Source: CAZFUY01 sp964522445 | GTDB taxonomy: Bacteria; Pseudomonadota; Gammaproteobacteria; SZUA-229 | Length of the DNA stretch: 64,000 nucleotides | Assembly (NCBI GenBank): GCA_964522445.1 | Contig: CAZFUY010000003.1 | Span: 1-64,000 of the forward strand | Reading direction: 5' to 3' | In this document: piece by piece, positions 1-9,992 of the stretch | Layout of the letters: each line of letters starts with the position of its first letter | Position numbering within the stretch: the first letter of the stretch is position 1 | The notes under the pieces: generated by a model | Database searches by the model: none | Told to the model about the DNA's origin: nothing | What the model saw: only the letters and a program-made list of their open reading frames with translations | Made by a program: the position numbers and the translations under genes

Positions 1-36
1 CCGGGATGACGGGATTTGTTTCGTGCAAAGGTCTCT
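1..36. repeat. Partial copy of a dispersed intergenic repeat
   Basis: The first 36 bases closely match the reverse complement of 60166-60201: both read as CCGGGAT, one variable stretch, ACGGGATTT, TTTCGTG and a final TCTCT with a few substitutions. The match starts at the window edge, so the element probably extends further left. Bases 37-101 are AT-rich and hold nothing else that I recognise. Confidence 0.6.
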
Positions 37-101
37 ATAAATTAATATTTTTACAAAAGTAATTTATAATTATTGGTCGTTGAGTAAGTTGAAATAAAAT
101 C

Positions 102-1856
102 TTATTTCTTTAATGTATATAGTTCAGAGAGTTCAGATTTTTCTTCGGCAGATAATCCTGTTTCACTTTTTATTAGTAAAGCTTCCAGGCGTTGTTCTTT
201 ATAATGCCGAGTTAAATGATCGATGGCATCTTCAAAAAGTTTAATGCATTGTTTTTCGTGTTCTGCATCAGGTATATCCCATTGCATGAGTTTAGTTAAT
301 GCGCTTTCTTCAGGTGTGTCTCGCCAGCGTTCCAGTAAAACAGAGGGAGAAGAATTGTCCGTTTGATTAATGACTTTATACAATGAAAATAATAGTGACA
401 TGCCTGGGATATTTGCAGCTGATAATATTTCAGGTAGTGTTACTTTTGAGCCTAAAGATGGGTTCTGTAATAACAGGGCAATTGCTAATCGTGTAGAGGT
501 TACTTTTATATGGTGTCTTTGATTTTGTTTTGTTGTTGTCTGGCTTCTGATTTCTGACGGGTTTGTATTGGCAGGCATGTGTTGTTGCATAGCTGAAACA
601 GATAATCCCACACGCCTGGAAAGTTGTTCCATTAATAAATCTTTAAATACACTCTCTGACAATTTTGCAATTAAAGGTTTGCTCAGTTCTGAAAAACGAG
701 CGCGTCCATCGGATGATGTTAAATCAACCTGTTCAGCCAGATGGTTTAACATAAAGTCTGATAAAGGCATGGCATTTTGTAATCTAAATTCAAATGTTTT
801 CTGGCCCTCTTTTCTAACTAGAGTATCTGGGTCTTCGCCGTCAGGTAAAAATAAAAAACGTGCCTGTATGCCATCGCGTAATACAGGTAAACAATTTTCC
901 AGTGCTCGCCATGCGGCTTTTTTTCCGGCAGCATCACCATCAAAACAGAAAATAATTTCTGGCACGACACGAAATAGCTGAGAGATTTGTTCCTGTGATG
1001 TTGCTGTGCCCAGAGTTGCTACGGCATAAGAAATACCGTGTTGTGCCAGGGCAACAACATCCATATAACCTTCAACAATAATAATATGTTTTAATTCACG
1101 AACAGCCTGTCGTGCTTCGTACAGACCATAAAGTTCCTGACCTTTATGGAACACGGGTGTTTCCGGTGAGTTTAAATATTTGGGTTCACCCTGATCCAGA
1201 ATGCGACCACCAAAACCAATGGTTCTGCCTCGACGATCACGAATAGGAAACATAATACGATCACGGAAACGATCATAAAATTTAGATGTCGATTTTTCTA
1301 TTAACAGACCTGCTTTTAATAAAGCGTTTTTTTGATCGTTAGATGTGCCTAATTTCTGAAAAATAAAATCCCAGCTATCAGGGACGTAGCCCATACCAAA
1401 TGTTTTGGCTATTTCACCTGATAAGCCGCGTTTTTTTAAATAATTTATAGCGCGCTGATTTTTCTTTAATTCCTGTTGATAAAATTCACTGGCTTTTTCT
1501 AAGACATGATAAATATTTTTCTTTTCATCACTTTTCTGTGGATCAAAATGGCTTTGATCTCGTGGTACTTCAATATGGTAATCAGCGGCCAGTGCTTCAA
1601 TGGCATCAACAAAATCCAGTCGCTCATACTCCATAATAAATCCAATGGCAGTGCCGTGAGCACCACAACCGAAACAATGATAAAACTGTTTGCTTTGACT
1701 AACTGTAAAAGAAGGGGATTTTTCGTTATGGAAAGGGCAGCAGGCAATATGTTCTTTGCCGCGTTTTTTTAAGGCAACGCGTGAGTCAACGACATCAACA
1801 ATATCAACTTTATTAATTAAGTCGTCGATAAAGTGCTGAGGGATGCGGCCTGCCAT
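102..1856 (-). CDS. dnaG: DNA primase DnaG
   Basis: DnaG makes the RNA primers for chromosome replication together with the DnaB helicase. The 584-residue product has an N-terminal CHC2 zinc finger (C40, H43, C61, C64), the RNA-polymerase core with a TOPRIM fold (VEGYMDVVALAQHG, then FDGDAAG), and a weaker C-terminal region fitting the DnaB-binding domain. I chose the ATG at 1856 (MAGRIPQHFIDDL) because family members begin this way; an in-frame ATG 11 codons upstream would run into a palindromic repeat. It is the last gene of the minus-strand block in this window, after gltD. The usual partner rpsU lies 22 kb away, so the classical rpsU-dnaG arrangement is split here. Confidence 0.97.
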   Translation of the reverse strand: MAGRIPQHFIDDLINKVDIVDVVDSRVALKKRGKEHIACCPFHNEKSPSFTVSQSKQFYHCFGCGAHGTAIGFIMEYERLDFVDAIEALAADYHIEVPRDQSHFDPQKSDEKKNIYHVLEKASEFYQQELKKNQRAINYLKKRGLSGEIAKTFGMGYVPDSWDFIFQKLGTSNDQKNALLKAGLLIEKSTSKFYDRFRDRIMFPIRDRRGRTIGFGGRILDQGEPKYLNSPETPVFHKGQELYGLYEARQAVRELKHIIIVEGYMDVVALAQHGISYAVATLGTATSQEQISQLFRVVPEIIFCFDGDAAGKKAAWRALENCLPVLRDGIQARFLFLPDGEDPDTLVRKEGQKTFEFRLQNAMPLSDFMLNHLAEQVDLTSSDGRARFSELSKPLIAKLSESVFKDLLMEQLSRRVGLSVSAMQQHMPANTNPSEIRSQTTTKQNQRHHIKVTSTRLAIALLLQNPSLGSKVTLPEILSAANIPGMSLLFSLYKVINQTDNSSPSVLLERWRDTPEESALTKLMQWDIPDAEHEKQCIKLFEDAIDHLTRHYKEQRLEALLIKSETGLSAEEKSELSELYTLKK

Positions 1857-1867
1857 AAATCTATCTT

Positions 1868-1935
1868 GCAACAGAGGCAAAGAGAGCACAGAGGTGAAAA
1901 GTGTTTTTTGTTTCTCTGTGCCTCTGTGGCAAATT
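1868..1935. repeat. Imperfect palindrome, 'CAGAGG..CAGAGA' repeat family, copy 1
   Basis: The left arm at 1868-1886 and the right arm at 1913-1931 are imperfect reverse complements built on ACAGAGGC and AGAGA. The same theme recurs at 8247-8308 and 31572-31755, so this is a dispersed repeat and not a gene-specific terminator. It fills the space between gltD and dnaG, ending 12 bases upstream of the dnaG start, and could fold in a gltD-dnaG transcript. Confidence 0.65.
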
Positions 1936-1940
1936 TTGCA

Positions 1941-3395
1941 TTAGGTATTCATCAAAAACTGATCAATCTGTTCGGCAGCGCCACGGCCTTCATTAATGCC
2001 CCAGACGACCAATGACTGTCCGCGGCGGCAATCGCCAGCGGCATAAACGCCTTTGATGCTGGTTGCATAGTTGCCATATTCTGCCTGATAGTTTGAGCGC
2101 TCATCATGTTCAATGCCCAGTGCATCGCTGATGTAATGTTCTGGCCCTAGAAAGCCCATCGCCAGAAATACTAAATCAGCCGGCCATTCTTTTTCAGAGC
2201 CGGGGATTTCTTTCATATTCCATTTTCCGGTTTCTTCGTCACTTTGCCATTCAACTTCAATAGAAGTGACCGCTGTAAGGTTGCCCTGATCATCGCCGGA
2301 AAAATGTTTGCTTAAGATGCAATAAGTTCGAGGGTCTTTGCCCTGTACCTGTGTGGCTTCTGCGTGCCCATAATCAACGCGGAAGATATGTGGCCATGCG
2401 GGCCATGGATTATTTTCTGCACGTTGTTCAGGAGGTGCAGGCATTAACTCAAAATTAACTACAGATTTACAACCGTGACGTAATGATGTGCCGATACAGT
2501 CAGTGCCTGTATCACCACCGCCTATGACAATTACATTTTTATCTTTTGCAGAAATGTAGTTGCCGTCTTCTAAATTAGAGTCCAGTAAGCTTTTTGTGTT
2601 GGCGGTTAAAAAATCCATCGCAAAGTGAATGCCATTGAGGTCACGACCTTTGACAGGCAAGTCACGAGGTGTAGTTGCGCCGGTTGCCAGTAATAATGCA
2701 TCGTTATTTTGCATGAGTTCTTTAGCGTCAACGTTATTACCCACGTCAGCATTGGTTTTAAATTTAATGCCCGCATCGCGCATTAACTGGACTCGGCGAT
2801 TAATAATGTTTTTTTCCAGTTTCATATTTGGAATGCCGTACATCAGCAGGCCACCAATACGATCTGCACGTTCGTAAACAGTAACTTCATGACCCATTTC
2901 ATTTAATTGTTCAGCGGCGGCCAGACCTGCTGGGCCAGAACCAATAATAGAAACTTTTTTGCCTGTGTGAGTAACAGGTGTTTTAGTTTTAACCCAGCCC
3001 TCATCAAATGCACGATCAATAATAGAGCATTCAATATTTTTAATAGTAACGGCAGGTTCTGTTGCACCTAATACGCAAGCGCCTTCACAGGGAGCAGGAC
3101 AAACACGCCCAGTAAACTCAGGAAAATTATTGGTAAGATGTAAGCGCGCGTTAGCTTCCGGCCAGCGGTTGTTATAAACCAGATCGTTCCATTCAGGAAT
3201 AAGATTATCAACCGGGCAACCTGTTTCTGACTGGCAGAATGGAATACCGCAATCCATGCAGCGCGCACCCTGAATGCTTAGATGCTCTTCTTCATGTGCG
3301 GTGTAAATTTCACCAAAATCTTTTAGACGTTCGGTAACGTCACGATAAGGTTCTGTTTTACGTTCAAATTCTTTAAAGCCTGTGATCTTGCCCAT
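1941..3395 (-). CDS. gltD: Glutamate synthase (NADPH), small subunit
   Basis: GltD is the flavoprotein subunit of glutamate synthase; it passes electrons from NADPH to the large subunit GltB for glutamate formation from glutamine and 2-oxoglutarate. The 484-residue sequence shows an N-terminal Cys-rich region ([19 protein letters not shown]) that binds iron-sulfur clusters, an FAD-binding Rossmann motif ([15 protein letters not shown]) and an NADPH-binding motif ([13 protein letters not shown]). The length is normal. It follows gltB on the same strand across a 153-base spacer that contains a palindromic repeat, and the two are very probably co-transcribed. Confidence 0.97.
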   Translation of the reverse strand: MGKITGFKEFERKTEPYRDVTERLKDFGEIYTAHEEEHLSIQGARCMDCGIPFCQSETGCPVDNLIPEWNDLVYNNRWPEANARLHLTNNFPEFTGRVCPAPCEGACVLGATEPAVTIKNIECSIIDRAFDEGWVKTKTPVTHTGKKVSIIGSGPAGLAAAEQLNEMGHEVTVYERADRIGGLLMYGIPNMKLEKNIINRRVQLMRDAGIKFKTNADVGNNVDAKELMQNNDALLLATGATTPRDLPVKGRDLNGIHFAMDFLTANTKSLLDSNLEDGNYISAKDKNVIVIGGGDTGTDCIGTSLRHGCKSVVNFELMPAPPEQRAENNPWPAWPHIFRVDYGHAEATQVQGKDPRTYCILSKHFSGDDQGNLTAVTSIEVEWQSDEETGKWNMKEIPGSEKEWPADLVFLAMGFLGPEHYISDALGIEHDERSNYQAEYGNYATSIKGVYAAGDCRRGQSLVVWGINEGRGAAEQIDQFLMNT

Positions 3396-3454
3396 GTTTT
3401 CTTAACTAGCCTTTTTTCAAAAAAAAGATTTAACGAAAATATTTTATAGATTTT

Positions 3455-3482
3455 GTCATCCTTCGGCTACGCTCAGGATGAC
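3455..3482. repeat. REP-like palindrome between gltB and gltD
   Basis: A 28-base inverted repeat: GTCATCCT pairs with AGGATGAC around a loop containing CGGCTACGCTC. The loop core also occurs in the inner palindrome at 31636-31695, so both belong to one repeat family. There is no T-tract. In a gltB-gltD mRNA it would form a hairpin between the two cistrons. Confidence 0.75.
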
Positions 3483-3548
3483 AGTAATAAAGTATGTTGC
3501 GTTATTCGTATTTTCTTTTGCTTATAATTTAATATTTTTCAATAAAAC

Positions 3549-6500
3549 TTAAGCTGCATTCGCTTTAGCTTTCTGCTCTTCCAGTACACGTTTGTAATCT
3601 GTTGGCATAACTTTTACAAACTGGCTTAATGTGCCATCCCAGTCATTAAGCATTCGTTGAGCAACTTCAGAGCCGGTGTATTTAAGATGATTTTCAATCA
3701 TGCCTTTTAATTCGGCAATGTCTTCATCGGCAGAAACTGTTTCGAGTTCCACCATGCCCATATTACATTTAGTTGTCAGGTCGCCCTGATGATCCCAGAT
3801 ATAAGCGACGCCACCACTCATGCCTGCTGCAAAGTTACGACCTATAGATCCCAGTACTGCAACACGACCACCTGTCATGTATTCGCAGCCATGATCACCA
3901 ATGCCTTCAACAACAGCATGTGCGCCACTGTTACGTACGCAGAAACGTTCGGCGGCTATGCCACGGAAATAAGCTTCGCCAGAGGTTGCGCCATATAAAC
4001 AAACATTACCAACAAGAATATTTTCTTCAGCCACAAATGTGCTGTTTTTTGCAGGATAAACAATAACGCGGCCACCACTTAAGCCCTTGCCTACATAGTC
4101 ATTGGCATCGCCCTCGACTTCAATGGTAATACCTTTTGCAAGAAAAGCACCTAATGACTGACCGGCTGAACCATTTAATTTAATATTGATTGTGCCGTCT
4201 GCTAATAAATCAGAGCCGTATTTTTTGGCGACTTCATTGGACAGCATAGTCCCCACAACACGGTTGATATTGATAACAGGTAATTCAATATTTACCTGTG
4301 TGCCATTTTCAAGCGCGTCTTTTGATAATTCTATTAACTGATTATCCAGCGCATCTTCAAGGCCATGATCCTGTTTAATCGTTTGATGAACTTCAACATT
4401 CTCATGCGGTTTTTCTGCGGGGGTTAGCAGCATCGTTAAATCAATGCCACTTTGTTTCCAGTGTTCTGAATCAGTAGCCGGTTCCAGGCAATCAACTCTG
4501 CCGATCATTTCATTCACGGTGCGGAAGCCTAACTCAGCCATGTACTGGCGCATATCTTCAGCAACCATAAACAGATAGTTCACTATGTGTTCTGGTTTGC
4601 CACTAAATTTCTTACGCAGCTCTTTATCCTGAGTAGCTATACCGACAGGGCAGGTATTAAGATGACATTTCCGCATCATCACACAGCCCAGCGTAATTAA
4701 TGGCGCGGTTGCAAAACCGTATTCTTCTGCGCCTAGTAATGCAGCGATGGCAACATCACGGCCTGTTTTCATCTGCCCGTCTGTTTGAATAACAACACGT
4801 GAACGCAGGTCATTCATGACCAGTGTCTGATGTGTTTCAGCAACGCCTAATTCCCAGGGTAGACCGGCATGTTTAATTGAGGTGATAGGTGATGCACCCG
4901 TACCGCCATCATGCCCTGCAATAACAATGTGATCTGCATGAGCTTTGGTTACGCCCGATGCAATTGTGCCAACGCCATTTTCTGCAACCAGTTTCACTGA
5001 GATGCGAGCGGCTCTATTGGCATTTTTTAAATCATGAATAAGCTGAGCTAAATCTTCGATAGAATAAATATCGTGATGTGGTGGTGGGCTGATTAAACCA
5101 ACACCCGGTGTTGAATGACGCAGACGAGCAATCAGGTCATCGACTTTAGTGCCGGGTAGCTCTCCACCTTCACCCGGTTTTGCACCCTGTGAAACTTTAA
5201 TCTGTAGTTCGTCTGCATTAGTCAGATAACTAATGGTGACACCAAAACGACCAGAGGCTATCTGTTTAATAGCAGAGCGGCGTGAGTCGCCGTTTTCTTC
5301 TGGTGTCCAGCGAGCAGCATCTTCGCCGCCTTCGCCTGTATTGGATTTTCCGCCCATGCGGTTCATTGCAATGGCTAAAGATTCGTGAGATTCGGGAGAA
5401 ATAGAGCCGAAACTCATGGCGCCTGTTGCAAAACGTTTGACAATTTCTTTAGCAGGCTCAACTTCGTTAATATCTATTGAGCCGCCATTAACGTCCGATT
5501 TAAAATCAAGCATGCCTCTGAGTGTGCATTTTTTAGTATCTTCGTTAGCTAATTTTGAGAAGCGTTCATATGCATTTTTATCACCTGAGCGGGCAGCCTG
5601 TTGTAGATTGGAAATGCTTTGAGGATTCCACATGTGCCTGTCGCCATTAGCGCGCCAGTGCATGTCGCCCTGGTTAGGCAGTAATGTGACATTAGCTTCT
5701 CGCTCTGCATAACCCAGTGCATGACGGCGCATGGATTCTTCTGCGAGCACTTCAAGACTTACGCCCTGGATACGACTGGCTGTGCCTTCAAAGCAGCGGC
5801 TAATAACATCATCGGCCAGTCCAACAGCTTCAAAAATTTGAGCGGCTTTGTATGACTGCAATGTTGATATGCCCATTTTGGCAAATACTTTGAACATGCC
5901 TTTGCCAACAGACTTGCGATAACCTTCAACAATTTTATCATCGGTATCGTATTTATTTGCATCCAGCAGGCCTTTACGTTGGGCATCCCATAATGCTTCA
6001 AAAGCAAGGTAAGGGTTGATTGCATCAATACCGTAACCTGTTAATAAACAGTGGTGATGAACTTCACGTGCTTCCGCCGATTCCAGTACCAGGCCGATAC
6101 GAGTGCGCAGGTGTTTTTTAACTAAATGTTGATGTACTGCGCCTGTGGCTAGCAAAGCGCTGACAGGTATGCGTTCGGCACTGACATTGCGGTCTGACAT
6201 AACAATAAGACTGTGACCATCAGTAATTGCCTGAGTGGCTTCTTTGCAGATACGATCCAGTGCTTTAGCAAGACCTGATGTGCCTTCTGATTTGTTGTAG
6301 GTGATATCAATAGTCTGGGTCGTCCAGCTACGGAAATCCATATGTTTCAGCGCGGCCAGCTCTTCATTGGTAATTATGGGGTGCGGAATTAACAGGCGGT
6401 GGGCGTGTTGCTCTGTTGATTCCAGAAGATTCTTTTCTGGGCCAATGTAACATTGCAGAGACATAACCACTTCTTCACGAATGGAATCGATAGCAGGGTT

Positions 6501-8117
6501 GGTTACCTGTGCAAACAGTTGTTTGAAGTAGTCATAAATCATACGTGATTTATCAGACATGCAGGCCAGTGCGGCATCATTGCCCATAGAGCCTACAGGG
6601 TCACGACCATCTTTAACTAATGGCAATAACATGAACTGCATGGTTTCAGAGGTATAACCAAAGGCGCGCATGCGTGGTAGTAATGTGTCTGGATTGAAAC
6701 CGTGGGGTTCCTGATTAGGTTCCAGTTGTGACAGGGCAATACGCTGATTAGACAGCCATTGATGGTAAGGCTGCTTAGATGCAAATTCGTGTTTCAGTTC
6801 TTCATCGGGAATCATGCGGCCTTTATCAAAATCGATAAGGAACATTTTGCCGGGTTGTAATCGGCCTTTTAATTTAACGTTATCTGAATCTATCGGTAAA
6901 ACACCCACTTCTGATGCCATAATAACGCGGTCATCGTGGGTCAGATAATAACGGCTTGGGCGCAGACCATTACGATCCAGTGTTGCGCCAATATAGCGTC
7001 CATCGGTAAATACAATTGATGCAGGACCATCCCAGGGTTCCATTAAAGCGGACTGGTATTCATAAAAAGCACGTTTTTCTTCTGACATGCAGACATCATT
7101 TTGCCAGGCTTCAGGCACCATCATCATTACTGCTTCCTGCAGGCTACGGCCACCCATAAGCAGGAATTCCAGCACATTATCAAAACTGCCTGAGTCAGAT
7201 ACATCGGGTTCGATAACGGGTAATATGCGCTTAATATCATCACCAAATAGATGACTTTCTGCTGTGCCTTCACGTGCAGTCATCCAGTTGGCATTGCCCA
7301 GACGAGTATTGATTTCACCATTGTGGCTCATAAAACGTTTTGGCTGAGCGCGATCCCATGATGGGAAAGTATTAGTAGAGAAACGAGAGTGCACCATGGC
7401 TAAATGCGCAGTAAAGTCATCAGCCGTTAAATCAGGGTAAAACGGCATCATCTGATCAGGGTTTAACATGCCTTTGTAGACAATGACTTTGGTTGATAGC
7501 GAACAGTAATAGAATAGTTCAGCCTGTTTCAGGTTTTTATTGCTGCGAACAGTGTGCGTGCTGTCTTTACGCAGGATGTAGAGTTTGCGCTCAAATTCAT
7601 CGGAATTAATGCCATTTGCGGCAGCAACAAATAGCTGTTCCATATGCGGCATGGCATGGCGAGCAGTAGCGCCAATATCGGCTTTAATTGGATCAACGGG
7701 CAATTCGCGCCAGCCAATTAATGTCTGGCCTGATTTTTCAATTAGTTCGTTAACCAGTTTCTTGCAGGTCGCGCGTTCTGTTTCATCAACAGGTAAAAAT
7801 ACATTACCTGCGGCATACTGGCCTTTCTCAGGCAGATCAATATTAAATTCTTCTTTAGCAACACGGTTCAGAAATGCGTAGGGCAGGCTAGTTAAGATGC
7901 CCGCGCCATCACCAGTATTAGTTTCACAGCCACATGCACCACGGTGTTCCATGCGACGAAGAATATGGTCTGCATCTTCAATTATCTGATGGCTGGGTTC
8001 GCCTTTAATATGGGCAACAAAGCCGACTCCACAGTTCTCGGTTTCATTAGCTGGGTCATACAGACCCTTTTTATCGGGTAAGCCATATTGGTTAAAGACT
8101 GTGTTTTTATTGCTCAT
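3549..8117 (-). CDS. gltB: Glutamate synthase (NADPH), large subunit
   Basis: GltB carries the two catalytic sites of glutamate synthase, for nitrogen assimilation in the cytoplasm. The 1522-residue product has an N-terminal class II glutamine amidotransferase domain whose nucleophile is Cys29 (NETENCGVGFVAH), implying removal of a 28-residue propeptide. A central domain and an FMN-binding synthase domain follow (AGHDGGTGASP), with the cluster cysteines in CHLNTCPVGIATQ. The C-terminal GXGXG beta-helix is present (GGRVIVYPAK, GGRVAVLGS). Length is typical. It heads gltBD, with about 270 bases upstream that include a palindromic repeat and no recognised operator. Confidence 0.98.
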   Translation of the reverse strand: MSNKNTVFNQYGLPDKKGLYDPANETENCGVGFVAHIKGEPSHQIIEDADHILRRMEHRGACGCETNTGDGAGILTSLPYAFLNRVAKEEFNIDLPEKGQYAAGNVFLPVDETERATCKKLVNELIEKSGQTLIGWRELPVDPIKADIGATARHAMPHMEQLFVAAANGINSDEFERKLYILRKDSTHTVRSNKNLKQAELFYYCSLSTKVIVYKGMLNPDQMMPFYPDLTADDFTAHLAMVHSRFSTNTFPSWDRAQPKRFMSHNGEINTRLGNANWMTAREGTAESHLFGDDIKRILPVIEPDVSDSGSFDNVLEFLLMGGRSLQEAVMMMVPEAWQNDVCMSEEKRAFYEYQSALMEPWDGPASIVFTDGRYIGATLDRNGLRPSRYYLTHDDRVIMASEVGVLPIDSDNVKLKGRLQPGKMFLIDFDKGRMIPDEELKHEFASKQPYHQWLSNQRIALSQLEPNQEPHGFNPDTLLPRMRAFGYTSETMQFMLLPLVKDGRDPVGSMGNDAALACMSDKSRMIYDYFKQLFAQVTNPAIDSIREEVVMSLQCYIGPEKNLLESTEQHAHRLLIPHPIITNEELAALKHMDFRSWTTQTIDITYNKSEGTSGLAKALDRICKEATQAITDGHSLIVMSDRNVSAERIPVSALLATGAVHQHLVKKHLRTRIGLVLESAEAREVHHHCLLTGYGIDAINPYLAFEALWDAQRKGLLDANKYDTDDKIVEGYRKSVGKGMFKVFAKMGISTLQSYKAAQIFEAVGLADDVISRCFEGTASRIQGVSLEVLAEESMRRHALGYAEREANVTLLPNQGDMHWRANGDRHMWNPQSISNLQQAARSGDKNAYERFSKLANEDTKKCTLRGMLDFKSDVNGGSIDINEVEPAKEIVKRFATGAMSFGSISPESHESLAIAMNRMGGKSNTGEGGEDAARWTPEENGDSRRSAIKQIASGRFGVTISYLTNADELQIKVSQGAKPGEGGELPGTKVDDLIARLRHSTPGVGLISPPPHHDIYSIEDLAQLIHDLKNANRAARISVKLVAENGVGTIASGVTKAHADHIVIAGHDGGTGASPITSIKHAGLPWELGVAETHQTLVMNDLRSRVVIQTDGQMKTGRDVAIAALLGAEEYGFATAPLITLGCVMMRKCHLNTCPVGIATQDKELRKKFSGKPEHIVNYLFMVAEDMRQYMAELGFRTVNEMIGRVDCLEPATDSEHWKQSGIDLTMLLTPAEKPHENVEVHQTIKQDHGLEDALDNQLIELSKDALENGTQVNIELPVININRVVGTMLSNEVAKKYGSDLLADGTINIKLNGSAGQSLGAFLAKGITIEVEGDANDYVGKGLSGGRVIVYPAKNSTFVAEENILVGNVCLYGATSGEAYFRGIAAERFCVRNSGAHAVVEGIGDHGCEYMTGGRVAVLGSIGRNFAAGMSGGVAYIWDHQGDLTTKCNMGMVELETVSADEDIAELKGMIENHLKYTGSEVAQRMLNDWDGTLSQFVKVMPTDYKRVLEEQKAKANAA

Positions 8118-8246
8118 ACTTGCCTCTGAATATCTGAGTTCTGACTCAGATACATGTGTATATTCTGCTATCGTGCGGGCGAACAGGGTCGGCTATTTTA
8201 GCGGAAGCTGGGACTAAAAAAAAGCTAGATTAAAAGTGTTTGATAT

Positions 8247-8308
8247 AGAGACACAGAGGTGCAGAGAAATTTTAAGTTAAAAAATGCTGCATCTCTGTGC
8301 TTCTGTAT
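8247..8308. repeat. Imperfect palindrome, 'CAGAGG..CAGAGA' repeat family, copy 2
   Basis: Left arm around 8251-8268 (ACACAGAGGTGCAGAGA) and right arm around 8289-8306 are imperfect reverse complements. This is the same family as 1868-1935 and 31572-31755. It lies between the damX-like gene and gltB; both genes are read leftward, so it is downstream of damX-like stop and upstream of nothing else but gltB's leader on the other side. Confidence 0.65.
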
Positions 8309-8385
8309 TATATATTTAAGTAAACTCTATTTAAATCAATCGGTTATGGTTTTTATTGATATTAAATAACAGGCTATCTTTAAGG

Positions 8386-9990
8386 TTATTGAATAGTGGG
8401 CTGAATGGAATTAAAGCTCTTTGCAAAAGGTTTTTTAGATTTTAAATCACCTGGCAGGAATTGCTTTGCCCTGTTTGCGGTGTCTTTATTGGTGTAAAGA
8501 CCATAAATAAGTACATACCAGGGCTTGCCTGTTAATTGTGTTTTGTACCATGCGCTATTGTCAGCCAGCTTATAGCGTTTTGCGATATACAGTAGCGTGT
8601 TGGGGTCGCGTGCGCCTGTTATCTGTAAGCTCCAGTAGTTTGAGTCCTGCTGCATAATCCAGTTTTTATCATGTAGGCCTAACTGGTTAAGCTGCTGTAA
8701 AGATGGGGGTAATGTATTGGTTTCAATAATAGCTGCTTTTTCTTTAACAGTAATAGAAGGTTCTGTTTGTTTATCAGCAGTGAAGTCTCTGGTTTTTATT
8801 TCTTCGGCAGGTCTGTCTGTTGGTAGGGCTGCAACAGTTGCAACTTCTGTGTTATGTGTTTCTTCAGTTTGTTTTATGGTATTGGGTTTAGCTGTGGACT
8901 GAACTGTTTTAATATCAGAAGTATTGTCTTCAATAGTTTCTGTGGGAGCTTCTATTTTGACCCGTGGCTCTTCATGTGATTCTATTGATTCAATTTTTTT
9001 ATTTTCAATAATTGTATTTTTTTTCTGAGAAATAACTTTTTCTATTTCGATTGTGTCTTTAGTTTGTGTTTGCTCAACAGGAGCAGGTATTGTTTCAGTT
9101 GGTGTTTCTACCGAGGGTATCTGGTTTAAATAATATTTAATAAAGCCTGCAATACAAAGTAATGCGATACTGCTTACTAATAAAATAGCGGGCTTTAAAT
9201 GAAAGCCAGATGTTTTTATTTTTTTTCTGGCCTGTTTTTCTATATGAGCAACTGTTTGCTCCATAATTGATAGTGGTGTGCCATTACTTTTTTTGAAGAT
9301 AGATTGAATGTCATCATTTTCAAAAATTGACTCGCCGGTATAGCCGGCTATTTTTATTTTATGCTGTATAAATGCCTGAACCTGTTTGGATGTGTATTCA
9401 GGCATTTCCTGCACATACAGTTGATTGTGTTGAATATCACTGATCTTTTCTAAAGTACTGGCCATGCCTTTATTGGCAAGTAGTAAGAATTTTAATTTTA
9501 TTTGCAGATCTTTTTCCAGTTGTTTCTGATAGCCTAACAATTCCTGCAACGTGATATTGCTTAATACATGAGCATCGTTAATAATCAGAACGGGTTGTTG
9601 ATCAAATGTCTGTAAATTTTTTAGTTTGTCATTGAGTTTATTTGCTTCACCCTGGTCTTTAAGATGAAGTGATATTTTTTGTTGTAGCTGTTCCAGTGTG
9701 TCAGTCGCTTCTGCATTAACAGGTAGTAGACAGATATTTGAAATGTTGCTTTGTGAGATAAGGCGAAATAATGTTGTTTTTCCACTGCCATGTGAGCCTT
9801 CAATAATAAGCAGTAAATCACTAAATTGAAGATGATGTATTGTTGTATCAATGAGTTGATTAATAATGGCATCGGTAAAAATACCGTCATTAGAAAGAAC
9901 TTGTGCTTCGAATGGTTGCTTGCTCAGGCCAAGCTGGCTCATGGCCAGTGTGCTGAGAGTTAAAGCATCGGTTGTATTTTTTGCTGGCAT
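8386..9990 (-). CDS. DamX-like protein: AAA ATPase plus SPOR domain
   Basis: The protein has 534 residues. The N-terminal half is an ExeA/AAA-type ATPase (Walker A GSHGSGKTTL, Walker B region LIINDAH). It is followed by one membrane segment near residues 268-287 (ILLVSSIALLCIAGFIKYYL), a long low-complexity Glu/Thr/Pro-rich linker, and a C-terminal SPOR domain (WSLQITGARDP..WYVLIYGLY). SPOR domains bind denuded septal peptidoglycan, so a cell-division role at the septum is likely. The position after aroK-aroB matches damX of Escherichia coli, which has the membrane segment, linker and SPOR domain. Only 2 bases separate it from the dgt stop, so the two are translated from one mRNA. Confidence 0.85.
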   Translation of the reverse strand: MPAKNTTDALTLSTLAMSQLGLSKQPFEAQVLSNDGIFTDAIINQLIDTTIHHLQFSDLLLIIEGSHGSGKTTLFRLISQSNISNICLLPVNAEATDTLEQLQQKISLHLKDQGEANKLNDKLKNLQTFDQQPVLIINDAHVLSNITLQELLGYQKQLEKDLQIKLKFLLLANKGMASTLEKISDIQHNQLYVQEMPEYTSKQVQAFIQHKIKIAGYTGESIFENDDIQSIFKKSNGTPLSIMEQTVAHIEKQARKKIKTSGFHLKPAILLVSSIALLCIAGFIKYYLNQIPSVETPTETIPAPVEQTQTKDTIEIEKVISQKKNTIIENKKIESIESHEEPRVKIEAPTETIEDNTSDIKTVQSTAKPNTIKQTEETHNTEVATVAALPTDRPAEEIKTRDFTADKQTEPSITVKEKAAIIETNTLPPSLQQLNQLGLHDKNWIMQQDSNYWSLQITGARDPNTLLYIAKRYKLADNSAWYKTQLTGKPWYVLIYGLYTNKDTANRAKQFLPGDLKSKKPFAKSFNSIQPTIQ

Positions 9991-9992
9991 TT

